Shown here: one piece after another, positions 48,452-58,500 of the stretch
How the letters are laid out: each line of letters opens with the position of its first letter
Position numbering within the stretch: the stretch's first letter is position 1
Assembly (NCBI RefSeq): GCF_030398385.1
Contig: NZ_JAOAOQ010000010.1
Location: 101,419 to 165,418, forward strand
Direction: 5' to 3'
Source of the DNA: Aquibium sp. ELW1220
GTDB taxonomy: Bacteria > Pseudomonadota > Alphaproteobacteria > Rhizobiales > Rhizobiaceae
Length of the DNA: 64,000 nucleotides
Made by a program: the position numbers and the translations under genes
The notes under the pieces: model-generated
Database searches by the model: none
What the model was told of the DNA's origin: nothing
Seen by the model: the letters and a program-made list of their open reading frames with translations, nothing else

Positions 48452-49150
48452 ATGGATGCCAGACTGCTGAAGATCGAAGCCGCGCGCGCCGCGCTGTCGT
48501 ATGTCGAGAGCGGCACGGTGATCGGCATCGGCACCGGATCGACCGCCGAGGAATTCGTGCGGCTGCTGGCGGCGGCGGTCGCCGGCGGCATGCAGGTCAC
48601 CGGCGTGCCGACGTCGGAGCGCACCGCCACGCTCTGCCGCGAACTCGGCGTGCCGCTGACCACGCTCGAGGAGAACCCGCATCTTTCGGTGACGATCGAC
48701 GGCGCCGACGAGGTCGGGCCGGAACTCGCCCTGATCAAGGGCGGCGGCGGCGCGCTGCTGCGCGAGAAGATCGTCGCGGCGGCCTCCGACCGGATGATCG
48801 TGATCGCCGACGCGACCAAGCTGGTCGAAACGCTCGGCCGCTTCCCGCTGCCGATCGAGGTCAACCGCTTCGGCCTCGCCGCCACGCGGCGCGCCATCGG
48901 CGCGGCTGCCGCCCGGCTCGGCCTTGATGGCGCGCTCGAGCTGCGCATGGTGGGCGAGGAGCCGTTCCTCACCGACGGTGGCCACTGCATCCTCGATGCA
49001 TCTTTTGGCCTCATTCCCGATCCAAGAGCACTTTCGAATGCGCTCCATGCGATTCCAGGCGTGGTGGAGCACGGTCTTTTCCTCGATCTCGCGAGCGTCG
49101 CGATCATTGCCGGCCAGAACGGCATCAACACGCTCGCCGCCACCCGATAG
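48452..49150 (+). CDS. rpiA: Ribose-5-phosphate isomerase A
   Basis: 232 residues, the usual size. Interconverts ribose 5-phosphate and ribulose 5-phosphate in the pentose phosphate pathway. Motifs: '[13 protein letters not shown]' (phosphate binding), '[29 protein letters not shown]' with the catalytic Asp/Glu/Lys positions, and '[11 protein letters not shown]'. ATG 48452 is preceded by a GGGGAG further upstream. Followed by a DUF2059 gene after 15 nt, so probably co-transcribed. Confidence 0.96.
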   Translation: MDARLLKIEAARAALSYVESGTVIGIGTGSTAEEFVRLLAAAVAGGMQVTGVPTSERTATLCRELGVPLTTLEENPHLSVTIDGADEVGPELALIKGGGGALLREKIVAAASDRMIVIADATKLVETLGRFPLPIEVNRFGLAATRRAIGAAAARLGLDGALELRMVGEEPFLTDGGHCILDASFGLIPDPRALSNALHAIPGVVEHGLFLDLASVAIIAGQNGINTLAATR

Positions 49151-49165
49151 AAGGGAGTTTCTCGC

Positions 49166-49696
49166 ATGTTCCTCATCCCGACCGCGCGACGTCTCACGAC
49201 GGCCATCGCAATGGTGGCCTTCATGGCCGGTGCCTCGTCCGCGCTGGCGCAGACCGTCCCGGACACGCACCTGAAGGCCGCGCGCGAGGCGATCGCAGCG
49301 CTGAAGGCCACGGAGCAGTATGACAACATCCTGCTCGGAGCAGGCGCGGCACTGAAGAACGAGCTGATCCAGAAGGATCCGCACCTGCAGGACGTCATCA
49401 ACGAGATCGTGGACGAAAAGTCGCTGGAATTCGCCAGCCGCCGCGGCGATCTCGAGCGCGAGGCCGCGCTCGCCTATGCCCGCACCTTCTCCGAGGCCGA
49501 CCTGACGGCGATCGCCGCCTTCTACAATTCGGAGGCGGGCAAGGCCCTGCTGGCCAACGGGTCCAACATCATTCGCGAGGTGGCGCAGGCCGCCGAGATC
49601 TGGCAGCGCGGCCTGGCCCGCGATCTCGCACAGGCCGTTGGCCAGGCGATCCAGGCCAGGGTGGCCGCGCAGCCGGCTCCGGCACCCGCGCAGTAA
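49166..49696 (+). CDS. Exported DUF2059 domain protein
   Basis: 176 residues with a signal peptide (about 1-29, ...ASSALAQ). The DUF2059 core, helical, includes 'FASRRGDLEREAALAYARTFSEADLTAIAAFYNSEAGKALL' (about 90-135). AAGGGAG precedes the ATG. Widespread periplasmic family without known function. Ends at an intrinsic terminator at 49722, which closes the rpiA-DUF2059 unit. Confidence 0.85.
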   Translation: MFLIPTARRLTTAIAMVAFMAGASSALAQTVPDTHLKAAREAIAALKATEQYDNILLGAGAALKNELIQKDPHLQDVINEIVDEKSLEFASRRGDLEREAALAYARTFSEADLTAIAAFYNSEAGKALLANGSNIIREVAQAAEIWQRGLARDLAQAVGQAIQARVAAQPAPAPAQ

Positions 49697-49721
49697 GAGA
49701 CGCCGTCGTCAAACCATCGTG

Positions 49722-49747
49722 AAAGCCCGGCATCGTCCGGGCTTTCT
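49722..49747 (+). terminator. Intrinsic terminator after the DUF2059 gene
   Basis: 9-bp stem AAAGCCCGG / CCGGGCTTT with a 6-nt loop, followed by TCTTCC. Located 26 bp after the stop. Confidence 0.75.
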
Positions 49748-49894
49748 TCCGTTTCGGGCCGGCCGCGGGCGGTCGCGGCATTTCGCGCCGGCGGTCGTTG
49801 TTCTATGGAGGAGCTGCGCCGCCTGGCGGGGCATCTTCGAAACGGCCGCGCACAGGGCGCGCAGGCACATTCAGGCAGCACGGGAGCCGACGAC

Positions 49895-51286
49895 ATGGCG
49901 CATCACGACTACGACCTCTTCGTCATCGGCGGCGGTTCGGGCGGCGTGCGGGCGGGCCGGCTGACGGCCTCGATGGGCAAGCGGGTCGGCATCGCCGAGG
50001 AGCACCGCTACGGCGGCACCTGCGTCATCCGCGGCTGCGTCCCCAAGAAGCTCCTCGTCTACGCCTCGCAGTTCCCAGAGCATTTCGAGGACGCGGCCGG
50101 CTATGGCTGGACGGTGCCGCAGGCGTCCTTCGACTGGCGCACGATGATCGCCAACAAGGACCTGGAGATCGCCCGGCTGGAGGGCATCTACCGGCGCGGG
50201 CTGTCGAATGCCGGTGCGGAGCTGTTCGACTGCCGCGCCGAACTCGTCGACCGTCACATGATCCGCCTCGTCGGGCAGGACCGCACCGTGACGGCCGACA
50301 CGATCCTCGTTGCCACCGGCGGCCGGCCGAACCCCCATGCCGCGCTTCCCGGCCACGAGCTCTGCATCTCCTCCAACGAGGCCTTCTACCTCAACGACCT
50401 GCCGCGCTCGATCGTCATCGCGGGCGGCGGCTACATCGCAGTCGAGTTCGCCAACATCTTCCACGGGCTCGGCGTCGAGACGACGCTGGTCTATCGCGGC
50501 CGCGAAATCCTCGGCCGCTTCGACATGGACCTCAGGCGCCAGCTGCACGAGACGATGGAGAAGAAGGGCATCCGCATCCTCTGCCACACGATCTTCGAGA
50601 AGATCGAGAAGCGCGGCGACGGCCGGCTCGACGCGCATCTGTCCGACGGCAGCGTCCTTGCCACGGACCACGTCATGCTGGCGCTCGGCCGCGATCCCAA
50701 CACCGACGGTCTCGGTCTCGAGGCGGCGGGCGTCGAGCTCGGCCCCAAGGGCGAGATCAGGGTCGATGCCTATTCGCGCACCAATGTCGACAACATCTAC
50801 GCGGTGGGCGACGTCACCGACCGCGTGGCGCTGACGCCGGTGGCGATCCACGAGGCGATGTGTTTCGTGGAGACGGTGTTCCGGGACAATCCGACCGCGC
50901 CCGACCACGACTGCGTGGCGACCGCCGTCTTCTCCCAGCCCGAGATCGGCACGGTCGGCCTGTCGGAGGACGATGCCGGCAAGCGCTATTCCGATGTCGA
51001 GATCTACCGCGCGCTGTTCCGGCCGATGCGGCATACGCTGTCGGGGCGCGACGAGAAGATGCTGATGAAGCTGGTGGTCGACGGCCAGTCGAAACGCGTC
51101 GTCGGCGCGCACATCCTCGGGCCGGACGCCGGCGAGATGGCGCAGCTGCTCGGCATCGCGGTGAAGGCCGGCCTCACCAAGGCCGATTTCGACCGCACCA
51201 TGGCCGTCCATCCGAGCGCCGCCGAGGAACTCGTCACCATGTACCAGCCGACCTACCGGCTGAAGGACGGCGAGCGCGTCGCCTGA
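49895..51286 (+). CDS. gor: Glutathione-disulfide reductase
   Basis: 463 residues. Reduces GSSG with NADPH. FAD motif GGGSGG (12-17), redox disulfide Cys43-x4-Cys48 in 'GTCVIRGCVPKKL', NADPH region 'IVIAGGGYIAVEFANIF', FAD-tail 'NIYAVGDVTDRVALTPVA', and C-terminal 'HPSAAEELVTMY' with the catalytic His-Glu. ATG 49895 begins the conserved fold; the open frame to 49805 is longer but not needed. Followed by a glutathione-turnover-like gene 19 bp on. Confidence 0.96.
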   Translation: MAHHDYDLFVIGGGSGGVRAGRLTASMGKRVGIAEEHRYGGTCVIRGCVPKKLLVYASQFPEHFEDAAGYGWTVPQASFDWRTMIANKDLEIARLEGIYRRGLSNAGAELFDCRAELVDRHMIRLVGQDRTVTADTILVATGGRPNPHAALPGHELCISSNEAFYLNDLPRSIVIAGGGYIAVEFANIFHGLGVETTLVYRGREILGRFDMDLRRQLHETMEKKGIRILCHTIFEKIEKRGDGRLDAHLSDGSVLATDHVMLALGRDPNTDGLGLEAAGVELGPKGEIRVDAYSRTNVDNIYAVGDVTDRVALTPVAIHEAMCFVETVFRDNPTAPDHDCVATAVFSQPEIGTVGLSEDDAGKRYSDVEIYRALFRPMRHTLSGRDEKMLMKLVVDGQSKRVVGAHILGPDAGEMAQLLGIAVKAGLTKADFDRTMAVHPSAAEELVTMYQPTYRLKDGERVA

Positions 51287-51305
51287 CGGGACGGGCAGGG
51301 CCGCG

Positions 51306-51965
51306 ATGACGACCATGGCTCCCGGCGATCTCGCCTCGCTCCATGCGCGGGGCACGGTGGTCGCCTATTTCGGCTATGGCTCGCTGGTCAACCGCGCCAC
51401 GCACCGCACCGCCATCCTGCATGCGGTGCCTGCGCGGCTGAAGGGCTGGCGTCGGATCTGGCGGCCGCGGCCCGACATGCCGGGATTTCCCGCCGCCCTG
51501 CTCAGCGTCCGGCCGGAACCGCAAGCCGTCTGTGACGGGCTGATCGTCTTCGACCGGGCGGAGAACCTCGCCGCCGTCGATGCGCGTGAGGCGCGGTACC
51601 TTCGCGTGGCGCTCGACGTCGGCAGCCTGCAGACGGCGGCGCCGTTGCCGGACGCACTGCCGCTCTTCGTCTATGTCGCGCAGACCGACATCCCGCCGCA
51701 TCCCGAGCCGCCGATGATCCTGCGGTCCTATCTCGACGCCGTGCTGCAGGGTTTCCTGGCCGAGCACGGCGAGGCGGGCGTGCACCGTTTCCTGGCCGAG
51801 ACGGAGGGCTTCGAGACGCCGGTCCACGACGACCGGCATCGACCGATCTACCCGCGGGCCGTCGACCTCGCCGCGCATGAGGCCGCGCTCTTCGACACGC
51901 TGCTCGCCCGGGCGTTGCAGGCTGAGGCCCCGCGCGGTGCGGGCCGGCGCCCGATACGGGGGTAG
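51306..51965 (+). CDS. Gamma-glutamylcyclotransferase-like protein
   Basis: 219 residues with the GGCT hallmark YFGYGSLVN (about 21-29). The family opens gamma-glutamyl peptides, including glutathione, to 5-oxoproline. A general-acid Glu candidate lies in 'FDRAENLAAVDAREARYLRV'. It follows gor closely and may be co-transcribed, which favours a role in glutathione metabolism, but activity is inferred only. Confidence 0.8.
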   Translation: MTTMAPGDLASLHARGTVVAYFGYGSLVNRATHRTAILHAVPARLKGWRRIWRPRPDMPGFPAALLSVRPEPQAVCDGLIVFDRAENLAAVDAREARYLRVALDVGSLQTAAPLPDALPLFVYVAQTDIPPHPEPPMILRSYLDAVLQGFLAEHGEAGVHRFLAETEGFETPVHDDRHRPIYPRAVDLAAHEAALFDTLLARALQAEAPRGAGRRPIRG

Positions 51966-52056
51966 AATCGCCCCCCTTGTTCCTGTATAGGACCGCATCC
52001 CGGCCATCCCGGGGGTGAAATCGCAAGATTTCAGCGAGCCATCATTGGGTGCTGTC

Positions 52057-53436
52057 ATGTCGAAGAAGTGGTCACCGAACTCCTGGCGCAACCTGCCGAT
52101 CAGCCAGGTCCCGTCCTATCCGGACCCGGCCGCGGTCGTGGCCGTGGAAAAGCAGCTCTCGACCTTCCCGCCGCTGGTTTTTGCAGGTGAGGCGCGCAAG
52201 CTGAAGAAGCAGCTGGCTGCCGTTGCCGAGGGCAAGGCGTTCCTGCTTCAGGGCGGCGACTGCGCCGAAAGCTTCGCCGAGCACGGCGCCGACAACATCC
52301 GCGACTTCTTCCGCGTCTTCCTGCAGATGTCGGTGGTGCTGACCTTCGCCGGCTCCCAGCCGGTGGTGAAGGTCGGGCGCATCGCCGGCCAGTTCGCCAA
52401 GCCGCGCTCGTCCGACTTCGAGACCAAGGACGGCACGACACTGCCGAGCTACCGCGGCGACATCATCAACGGCATCGAGTTCGAGGAGAAGGCGCGGCTG
52501 CCCGATCCCGCGCGCCAGGAGATGGCCTACCGCCAGTCGGCGGCGACCCTCAACCTGCTGCGGGCCTTCGCGCAGGGTGGCTACGCCTCGCTGGAGAACG
52601 TGCACAAGTGGATGCTGGGCTTCGTCTCCGACAGCCCGCAGGCCGAGCGCTACGAGGCGCTCGCCAACCGCATCACCGAGACGATGGACTTCATGCGCGC
52701 CGTCGGCATCACCTCGGAGACGCATTACGCGCTGCGCGAGACGGATTTCTACACCAGCCACGAGGCGCTGCTGCTCGGCTACGAGGAAGCGCTGACGCGC
52801 GTCGATTCGACCTCCGGCGACTGGTACGCGACGTCCGGCCACATGATCTGGATCGGCGACCGCACCCGCCAGCCCGACCATGCGCATATCGAGTACTGCC
52901 GCGGCATCAAGAATCCGCTCGGTCTGAAATGCGGTCCGTCGCTGACGGCCGACGGCCTGCTCAACCTGATCGACCTGCTCAATCCCGAGAACGAGCCCGG
53001 CCGGCTGACGCTGATCGCCCGCTTCGGGGCCGAGAAAGTCGGCGACCACCTGCCGGCGCTGGTGCGGGCCGTGCAGAAGGAGGGGCGCAAGGTCGTCTGG
53101 TCCTGCGATCCGATGCACGGCAACACGATCACGGCCGCCGGCTACAAGACGCGGCCGTTCGACCGGATCCTCAAGGAGGTGCGCAGCTTCTTCGAGATCC
53201 ATCGCGCCGAGGGCACGCATCCGGGCGGCATCCACATCGAGATGACCGGCAAGAACGTGACCGAATGCACCGGCGGCGCCCGCGCCATCCGCGACGACGA
53301 GCTGCAGGACCGCTACCACACGCATTGCGACCCGCGCCTCAATGCCGACCAGGCCATCGAACTGGCCTTCCTGGTCAGCGAGCTTCTGAAGAACAGCAAC
53401 GCCGGCGGCGCGCAGAAGCAGGTCGTCAACGGCTGA
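52057..53436 (+). CDS. aroG: 3-deoxy-7-phosphoheptulonate (DAHP) synthase, class II
   Basis: 459 residues. First step of the shikimate pathway, joining PEP and erythrose 4-phosphate. Class II landmarks: '[19 protein letters not shown]' N-terminus, '[21 protein letters not shown]', '[11 protein letters not shown]', and '[14 protein letters not shown]'; the metal ligands typically include the Cys of GGDC, and His/Glu/Asp later ('GGIHIEMTG', 'CDPRLNADQ'). ATG 52057 gives the usual N-terminus; an upstream TTG/ATG frame to 52015 is not favoured. Ends before a terminator-like hairpin. Confidence 0.96.
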   Translation: MSKKWSPNSWRNLPISQVPSYPDPAAVVAVEKQLSTFPPLVFAGEARKLKKQLAAVAEGKAFLLQGGDCAESFAEHGADNIRDFFRVFLQMSVVLTFAGSQPVVKVGRIAGQFAKPRSSDFETKDGTTLPSYRGDIINGIEFEEKARLPDPARQEMAYRQSAATLNLLRAFAQGGYASLENVHKWMLGFVSDSPQAERYEALANRITETMDFMRAVGITSETHYALRETDFYTSHEALLLGYEEALTRVDSTSGDWYATSGHMIWIGDRTRQPDHAHIEYCRGIKNPLGLKCGPSLTADGLLNLIDLLNPENEPGRLTLIARFGAEKVGDHLPALVRAVQKEGRKVVWSCDPMHGNTITAAGYKTRPFDRILKEVRSFFEIHRAEGTHPGGIHIEMTGKNVTECTGGARAIRDDELQDRYHTHCDPRLNADQAIELAFLVSELLKNSNAGGAQKQVVNG

Positions 53437-53468
53437 TCCGCCGTTCCCCCGAACGCATCGACGAACGC

Positions 53469-53508
53469 CAAAGGGCCCGGCCTTCCCAGTGAAGGTCCGG
53501 GCCTTTCC
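53469..53508 (+). terminator. Intrinsic terminator after the DAHP synthase gene
   Basis: Long imperfect stem AAAGGGCCCGG...CCGGGCCTTT with an inner CTT...AAG pairing, followed by the T-rich CCTTTTCT. Lies 33 bp after the stop. Confidence 0.75.
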
Positions 53509-53731
53509 TTTTCTACGGGTCCGCCAGCGCGACGGGTGAAGCTGCGCGGCACCGGCAAAATCGCAGCCGGCGGGGCCGATGACTCTAATCCCGTTCTTTC
53601 GGTTAACCCTCCGTTTGCCCTGGATTCGTCCGATTTCCGCAAACGTCATTTTCCGAAATCCGCCATTAAGCACCGGGGTGCCATTGTCCCGCGATCGAAG
53701 AACAGACACTGGATCGGGGAGCATCACGACC

Positions 53732-56320
53732 TTGTGGACGGAGCCTCGCCTCAAAGCGGAGTTTGCCTGGCTATGGGCCGGGTATCTGCTTGCGGCGTCC
53801 GTGTCCCTGTGGCTCTCGGGCGGCGCCGATGCTCCGATTGCCATATGGCTGGCCAGTCCCCTCGTGGTGGTGCAGTTCGCGCGAATGGACGCGCGGGGCG
53901 CAACGCCCTTCGTCATCGTCCTGACCGCTGCACTTCTCCCGCTTCTCGTCTCGGGCATGCCGCCACTGGCGGCGGTGTCTCTCTCCCTGATTCTGGCCGC
54001 CCAGGTGTCGGTCACCGTCTGGGTCGCGCGCGTGTGGCTCGAGGCCGGCGTCCCGGAGGTGCGCTCGCCCGAAAAGCAGCTTCAGTACTTCGCGATCGTC
54101 GCACTCGCGATGCCGCTCCTGTTCGGGCTGGTCGCAGGACCGCTGGTCGCGCCGCTGGCCGGCTGGAATACCATCGTCACGATTCATGACTTCATCGCAG
54201 GCCATTTGCTCGGCGCGGCCATCATGATGCCGCTGGCGATTTGCGGTGGCTCCCTGCTGACGAACCTCGTCGCCAACCGGTCCGACCGGACGGCGTTCGC
54301 GCAGGCAGCGATCGGCCTGGCCGTCGCGACGGGCGTCGCCACGCTGACGCTCAATCATCCGCTGGCCCTCATCGGGCTCAGCCTGCTGGTCGTCGCCTTC
54401 GTGCGACCGCTGGAGGAAACGGCGTTCATCAGCTCGATCTGCGGGATGATCGCCGTCGTGATCGCCTCTCTCGGACTGGTTCCGGGCTTCGAGACGATGG
54501 GCGCACCCTTTCCCCCGCGTCTTCAGGCTTCGCTGTCCCTCGCGCTGGTGGTGCCCGCCTTCTTCGCCATCGTCCGGGCGCGCGGCCTCGTCGACCGTCG
54601 CGCCAAGGAAGAAAGCGACGCCGTGTTCCGCCGCTCGATGGAGGATTCGGCGATCGGCATGGCGATCCTCGACGTCTGCGGCCGCATCCAGAAGACCAAC
54701 GGCGCGCTGGCCTCCATGCTCGGCTACTCGATCGACGAACTCGAAGGAATGGTCCTGGCCGATCTCGTCCACGAGGATGAACGCGCCAGCGCCCTCGATC
54801 AGGGCCGGCAGGCGATCCGGGATCGACGGACGTCGGCGCGCGTCGAGAAGCGCTACCTCCGCAAGGATGGGACCCAGGTGTGGGGGCAGGGCTCGATCTC
54901 CGCCGTGTTCAATGCCGAGACCGATCGGGCGACCCATCTCATCTGCCATATCGAGAACGTCGACGAGCGGCGCCGCACGATGGAGGCGATCGCCGAAGCA
55001 GAGAACCGCTGGAACTTTGCGCTGTCGAGCGCGCGGCAGGGCGTCTGGGATCTCGATCTGCGCAAGAACAGGGTCTACCATTCGGCCATCTGGAAGGAGA
55101 TGCTCGGCTATGGCGAGTCCGAGCTGGCCGATGCCCCCGGCCTCTGGCTGCAGCTGATCCATCCCGACGATCTCGACATCGCGATCGGGATGGATCGTGC
55201 CAACCGGCAAGGTTCGAATGCCTTCTTCGAGGCGGAGTTCCGGATGCGTCACAAGGACGGGCACTGGATCTGGGTGCTCGACCGGGGCCGCATTCTCGAG
55301 CGCGGCCCGGGCGGGTCGATCATCCGCGCGATCGGCACGCACACCGACATCACCCGCCAGAAGGAGGCGCAGGAGCGCCTGGCGGAAACCGCGCGGGCGC
55401 TGCGGGCCGAGAAGGACCGCCTGCGCGTCATGTTGCGGTCGATCGGCGACGCCGTCATCTGCACCGACGCCGAGGGGCGCGTCGCCTTCATGAATCCGGT
55501 TGCCGAGAGCCTGACCGGGCATCGGCTGGAGACGGCCATCGGCGTTCCTCTCGCCGACATCCATTCGCCGCTCGACGAGGACACCCGCGAGCCGATCGCC
55601 GCCGTCGTCCGCGACGCGGGCGCGGAGGGCGATGCCGTGCAGCACCGGGCGATGCTGGTGCGTCCCGACGCGACGCGCAGCTTCATCCGGCAGGTCGCCT
55701 CGCCGATCCTCTCGTCCGACGGAGAGTACGAAGGCACCGTCATCGTCTTCCAGGACATGTCGGACGCGCGCGCCGTGCAGCGCCAGCTCGCGCATGCGGC
55801 CAGCCATGATTCCCTGACCGGGGTGGCGAACCGCAGCCGCTTCATGGATGCGCTCGAAGACCTGACCGAGGGCCGCGACAGCGTCTTCGGCGAAGAAAAC
55901 CACATGCTCTTCATCGACCTCGACCGCTTCAAACTGGTCAACGACACGGCGGGCCACGTCGCCGGCGACGCGCTGCTGAAGCGGATCGCGTCGACCATGC
56001 AGGACTGCATCCGCTCGAGCGACATCCTCGCGCGCCTCGGAGGCGACGAGTTCGCCGTCATCCTGCGCGGCTGCCGGTCCATGGAAGCGGAAGCCATCGC
56101 CAGGCTGCTGGTCCAGGCGATCGGGCGCCTCGCCTTCGAGTGGGACGGCAGGGAACACCGCGTCGGCGCCTCGATCGGCATCGCCGCCATCGCCGCAGGC
56201 CGAGACCCGGCCGACATCGTCGCCGATGCCGACAAGGGCTGCTATGCCGCCAAGGCGCAGGGGCGCGGCACGGTGTGCATTCATCCCCGCGCGAACGAGC
56301 CGCTGCAGCTCAGCGCCTGA
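53732..56320 (+). CDS. MASE1-PAS-PAS-PAS-GGDEF diguanylate cyclase
   Basis: About 862 residues from the TTG used here. An N-terminal set of hydrophobic spans (about 10-285, MASE1-like) anchors it in the membrane; three PAS domains follow (about 300-415, 424-545, 560-680), then a GGDEF domain (about 693-858) with intact GGDEF near 769 and the RxxD inhibitory I-site (RSSD) five residues before it. So it should make c-di-GMP with product inhibition. No EAL domain. The start is uncertain: a GTG/TTG near 53678-53684 and the far longer frame to 53579 are alternatives. Confidence 0.9.
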   Translation: MWTEPRLKAEFAWLWAGYLLAASVSLWLSGGADAPIAIWLASPLVVVQFARMDARGATPFVIVLTAALLPLLVSGMPPLAAVSLSLILAAQVSVTVWVARVWLEAGVPEVRSPEKQLQYFAIVALAMPLLFGLVAGPLVAPLAGWNTIVTIHDFIAGHLLGAAIMMPLAICGGSLLTNLVANRSDRTAFAQAAIGLAVATGVATLTLNHPLALIGLSLLVVAFVRPLEETAFISSICGMIAVVIASLGLVPGFETMGAPFPPRLQASLSLALVVPAFFAIVRARGLVDRRAKEESDAVFRRSMEDSAIGMAILDVCGRIQKTNGALASMLGYSIDELEGMVLADLVHEDERASALDQGRQAIRDRRTSARVEKRYLRKDGTQVWGQGSISAVFNAETDRATHLICHIENVDERRRTMEAIAEAENRWNFALSSARQGVWDLDLRKNRVYHSAIWKEMLGYGESELADAPGLWLQLIHPDDLDIAIGMDRANRQGSNAFFEAEFRMRHKDGHWIWVLDRGRILERGPGGSIIRAIGTHTDITRQKEAQERLAETARALRAEKDRLRVMLRSIGDAVICTDAEGRVAFMNPVAESLTGHRLETAIGVPLADIHSPLDEDTREPIAAVVRDAGAEGDAVQHRAMLVRPDATRSFIRQVASPILSSDGEYEGTVIVFQDMSDARAVQRQLAHAASHDSLTGVANRSRFMDALEDLTEGRDSVFGEENHMLFIDLDRFKLVNDTAGHVAGDALLKRIASTMQDCIRSSDILARLGGDEFAVILRGCRSMEAEAIARLLVQAIGRLAFEWDGREHRVGASIGIAAIAAGRDPADIVADADKGCYAAKAQGRGTVCIHPRANEPLQLSA

Positions 56321-56450
56321 TGCCGCTGCAAACCGCTGCGTCTTGAACGGCAGCCTCAATGTCGTTCTCTATTGCTGAACGCTCAGTCTCGGCTCCGCAC
56401 CCTGCACAAGCGATTCAGGCCGCCTTACATTGCGGTCAAGGAGATCGCCG

Positions 56451-57248
56451 ATGACAACGCTTCCCTCGCTCTTCATCTCGCATGGCGGACCCAACATCGT
56501 CCTCGACGACATGCCCGCGCGGCATTTCCTCGAGGGGCTTTCCGGGCTGGTCGAGCGCCCGAAGGCCATCGTCATCATGTCCGCGCATTTCGAGACCCAC
56601 GGCGTCACCGTGGTGACGGACCCGAAGCCGGCCATGATCTACGATTTCGGCGGCTTCGACCCGCAGCTCTACCGCATGGTCTATCCCGCGCCCGGCGAGC
56701 CGGAACTGGCCGAGCGGGTTGTCGGGCTGCTCGACGCGGCCGGCCTTTCGCCGGCGCGGCTCGGCCGGCGCGGCTACGACCACGGCACCTGGACGCCGCT
56801 GAAGCTCGCCTTCCCGCGCGGCGACATCCCGGTCGTGCAGGTCTCGATCGACCCGAACCGCGACGCGCGCTGGCACCATGCGGTGGGTCGTGCGCTGGCG
56901 CCGCTGCGCGAGGAGGGCAACCTGCTGATCGGCTCGGGCCACATCACGCACAATCTGCGCGCGGTGATCACCGTCATGCGGTCCGGGGCGACGATGCCGC
57001 CGGAACTCGGTGCCCGGTTCGACGCCTTCGTCGCCTGGTTTGCGCAGAAGATGGCGGCAGGTGACGTCGAGGCGCTGCTCGACTGGCGCCGTCAGGCACC
57101 TTTCGTGGCCGACAACCATCCGACGGACGATCATCTGATGCCGATCTTCTTTGCGCTCGGCGCGGCGGGCGAGGGGGCGAGGGCGGAGCGCGTGCATGCC
57201 TCGCGGGAACTCGGCTTCTTCGCCTACGATTCCTATCTCTTCCACTGA
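56451..57248 (+). CDS. Class III extradiol dioxygenase-family protein (4,5-DOPA dioxygenase, YgiD-like)
   Basis: 265 residues, LigB-superfamily fold. Metal His candidates: 'LFISHGGP' (His11), 'MSAHFET' (His46), 'YDHGTWTPL' (His111), with 'GSGHITHNL' (His164 and the catalytic His region) and 'DDHLMP'. AAGGAG precedes the ATG. The family opens catechols at the extradiol position in a Zn/Fe-dependent manner, though YgiD's natural substrate is unsettled. Isolated between the cyclase and hemerythrin genes. Confidence 0.88.
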   Translation: MTTLPSLFISHGGPNIVLDDMPARHFLEGLSGLVERPKAIVIMSAHFETHGVTVVTDPKPAMIYDFGGFDPQLYRMVYPAPGEPELAERVVGLLDAAGLSPARLGRRGYDHGTWTPLKLAFPRGDIPVVQVSIDPNRDARWHHAVGRALAPLREEGNLLIGSGHITHNLRAVITVMRSGATMPPELGARFDAFVAWFAQKMAAGDVEALLDWRRQAPFVADNHPTDDHLMPIFFALGAAGEGARAERVHASRELGFFAYDSYLFH

Positions 57249-57343
57249 GGCCGGTTTCGCGGGCGTAACCGAGGCAGCCGCGGGTGCCTTCTTTCGCGGC
57301 GGGCGGAAGGTCCTATATAGGGCGCGCACAAAGGACCTCCCGC

Positions 57344-57928
57344 ATGACCGACAGACCCGACATCGACCTTAAGCTGCGCGCCGGCCTGCCGGACGACCTG
57401 CGCTTTCTCGTGGAGAAGTATCCGCGCAGCGACTGGAGTTCGCACGACAACATCCAGGGCATGGCCGCCTTCTGGCTGCAGCGGCACGACATGTTCCGCG
57501 AGGTCGGCGCCATGCTGACGGACGGCATCACCGACTATCGCGAGGGCCGCAAGTCGGCGCCGGACTTCGCGCAATGGTTCGCGCCGCGGCTGAACTTCTT
57601 CCTCGGCAATCTCGACGGGCACCACAATGTCGAAGACCAGCACTATTTTCCGGTCTTTGCGAAGGCCGAGGCGCGGCTGAAGCGCGGTTTCGACATTCTC
57701 GACGGCGACCATCACCAGATCCACGACGCGCTCGGGCTGAATGCCGAGACGGCGAATGTCTTCCTGCGGGCGCTGCGCGAGAGCGAGGACCGGCAGCGCT
57801 TCGCCGCCGACGCCTATGCCGAGGCGAACCAGTCGCTGGTCGCCATGCTCGCCCGGCATCTCGACGACGAGGAAGACCTGATCATCCCGCTGATTCTCGA
57901 TCGCGGCGACGCCGCGCTCGAGCCCTAG
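57344..57928 (+). CDS. Hemerythrin-like domain protein
   Basis: 194 residues, four-helix HHE domain. Di-iron ligand candidates: His in 'SSHDN' (about 34), His/Glu in 'GHHNVEDQHYFP' (about 92-103), His in 'DGDHHQIHDAL' (about 121-128), and 'HLDDEEDLIIP' near the C-terminus. It may bind O2, NO or iron. ATG 57344 follows AAAGGACC. Its stop overlaps the convergent DedA gene by 4 nt. Confidence 0.88.
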   Translation: MTDRPDIDLKLRAGLPDDLRFLVEKYPRSDWSSHDNIQGMAAFWLQRHDMFREVGAMLTDGITDYREGRKSAPDFAQWFAPRLNFFLGNLDGHHNVEDQHYFPVFAKAEARLKRGFDILDGDHHQIHDALGLNAETANVFLRALRESEDRQRFAADAYAEANQSLVAMLARHLDDEEDLIIPLILDRGDAALEP

Positions 57929-58500
57929 GCGCCCCGTCGCGCGCGTCGCCGCACGAACAGCCTCGCCACCGCCAGCGCCACGACCGCGATCGCCAGCCCG
58001 GCGAGCAGGCGCTCGTGGCGTTCGAGCGCTGCGCCGAAGGCCGCCTCCGCGCCGAGGCCGAGGACGTAGCCGGCGGTCGTGAACAGGGCTGCCCAGATCG
58101 CGGCCGAGACCGCGTTGAGGACGAGGAAGCGGGCCGCCGGGATGGCGGATGCGCCGGCCGCGACGCCGCCGACGAGGCGAAGGCCGTAGACGTAGCGGTT
58201 GGCCAGCACGAAGAGGTTCGGGTGGCGGTCGATCCAGCCGAGCGCGCGGGTGAAGCCGGGCGTGCCGCGCAGCCGCGAAAGCCTCGGATGGCCAAGCAGG
58301 CGGCGGCCGGCGAAGAAGAACAGCGTGTCGCCGAGGAACGCGCCACAGAAGGCTGCACCATAAGCCTGCCAGGCGGGAAAGACCGCCTGGTGGGCGAAGA
58401 AGCCGCCGAGCAGCGCCGCCGTCTCGCCCTCCGCCACGCAGCCGAGGAACACCGCCAGCAGCCCGTACTGCTCGATCAGCCCGTGGACGAAATCGCTCAT
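57925..58500 (-). CDS. DedA-family (VTT domain) membrane protein
   Basis: 191 residues, about five hydrophobic segments. The DedA core is 'GCVAEGETAALLGGFFAHQ' near 20-40 with the acidic residues of the proposed proton path, and 'RYVYGLRLVGGVAAGAS' (about 102-118) with the conserved Arg. Such proteins act as phospholipid or undecaprenyl-phosphate flippases in the inner membrane. Starts with ATGA overlap to the DUF1003 gene upstream, so they form an operon. Confidence 0.9.
   Translation of the reverse strand: MSDFVHGLIEQYGLLAVFLGCVAEGETAALLGGFFAHQAVFPAWQAYGAAFCGAFLGDTLFFFAGRRLLGHPRLSRLRGTPGFTRALGWIDRHPNLFVLANRYVYGLRLVGGVAAGASAIPAARFLVLNAVSAAIWAALFTTAGYVLGLGAEAAFGAALERHERLLAGLAIAVVALAVARLFVRRRARRGA

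Noticed and set aside
50785..50792. TGTCGACA inside glutathione reductase (also 1302-1309 and 21618-21625 in coding genes)
   Set aside because: These copies lie within coding sequence away from gene starts and are likely chance or codon-driven; not counted as operators.
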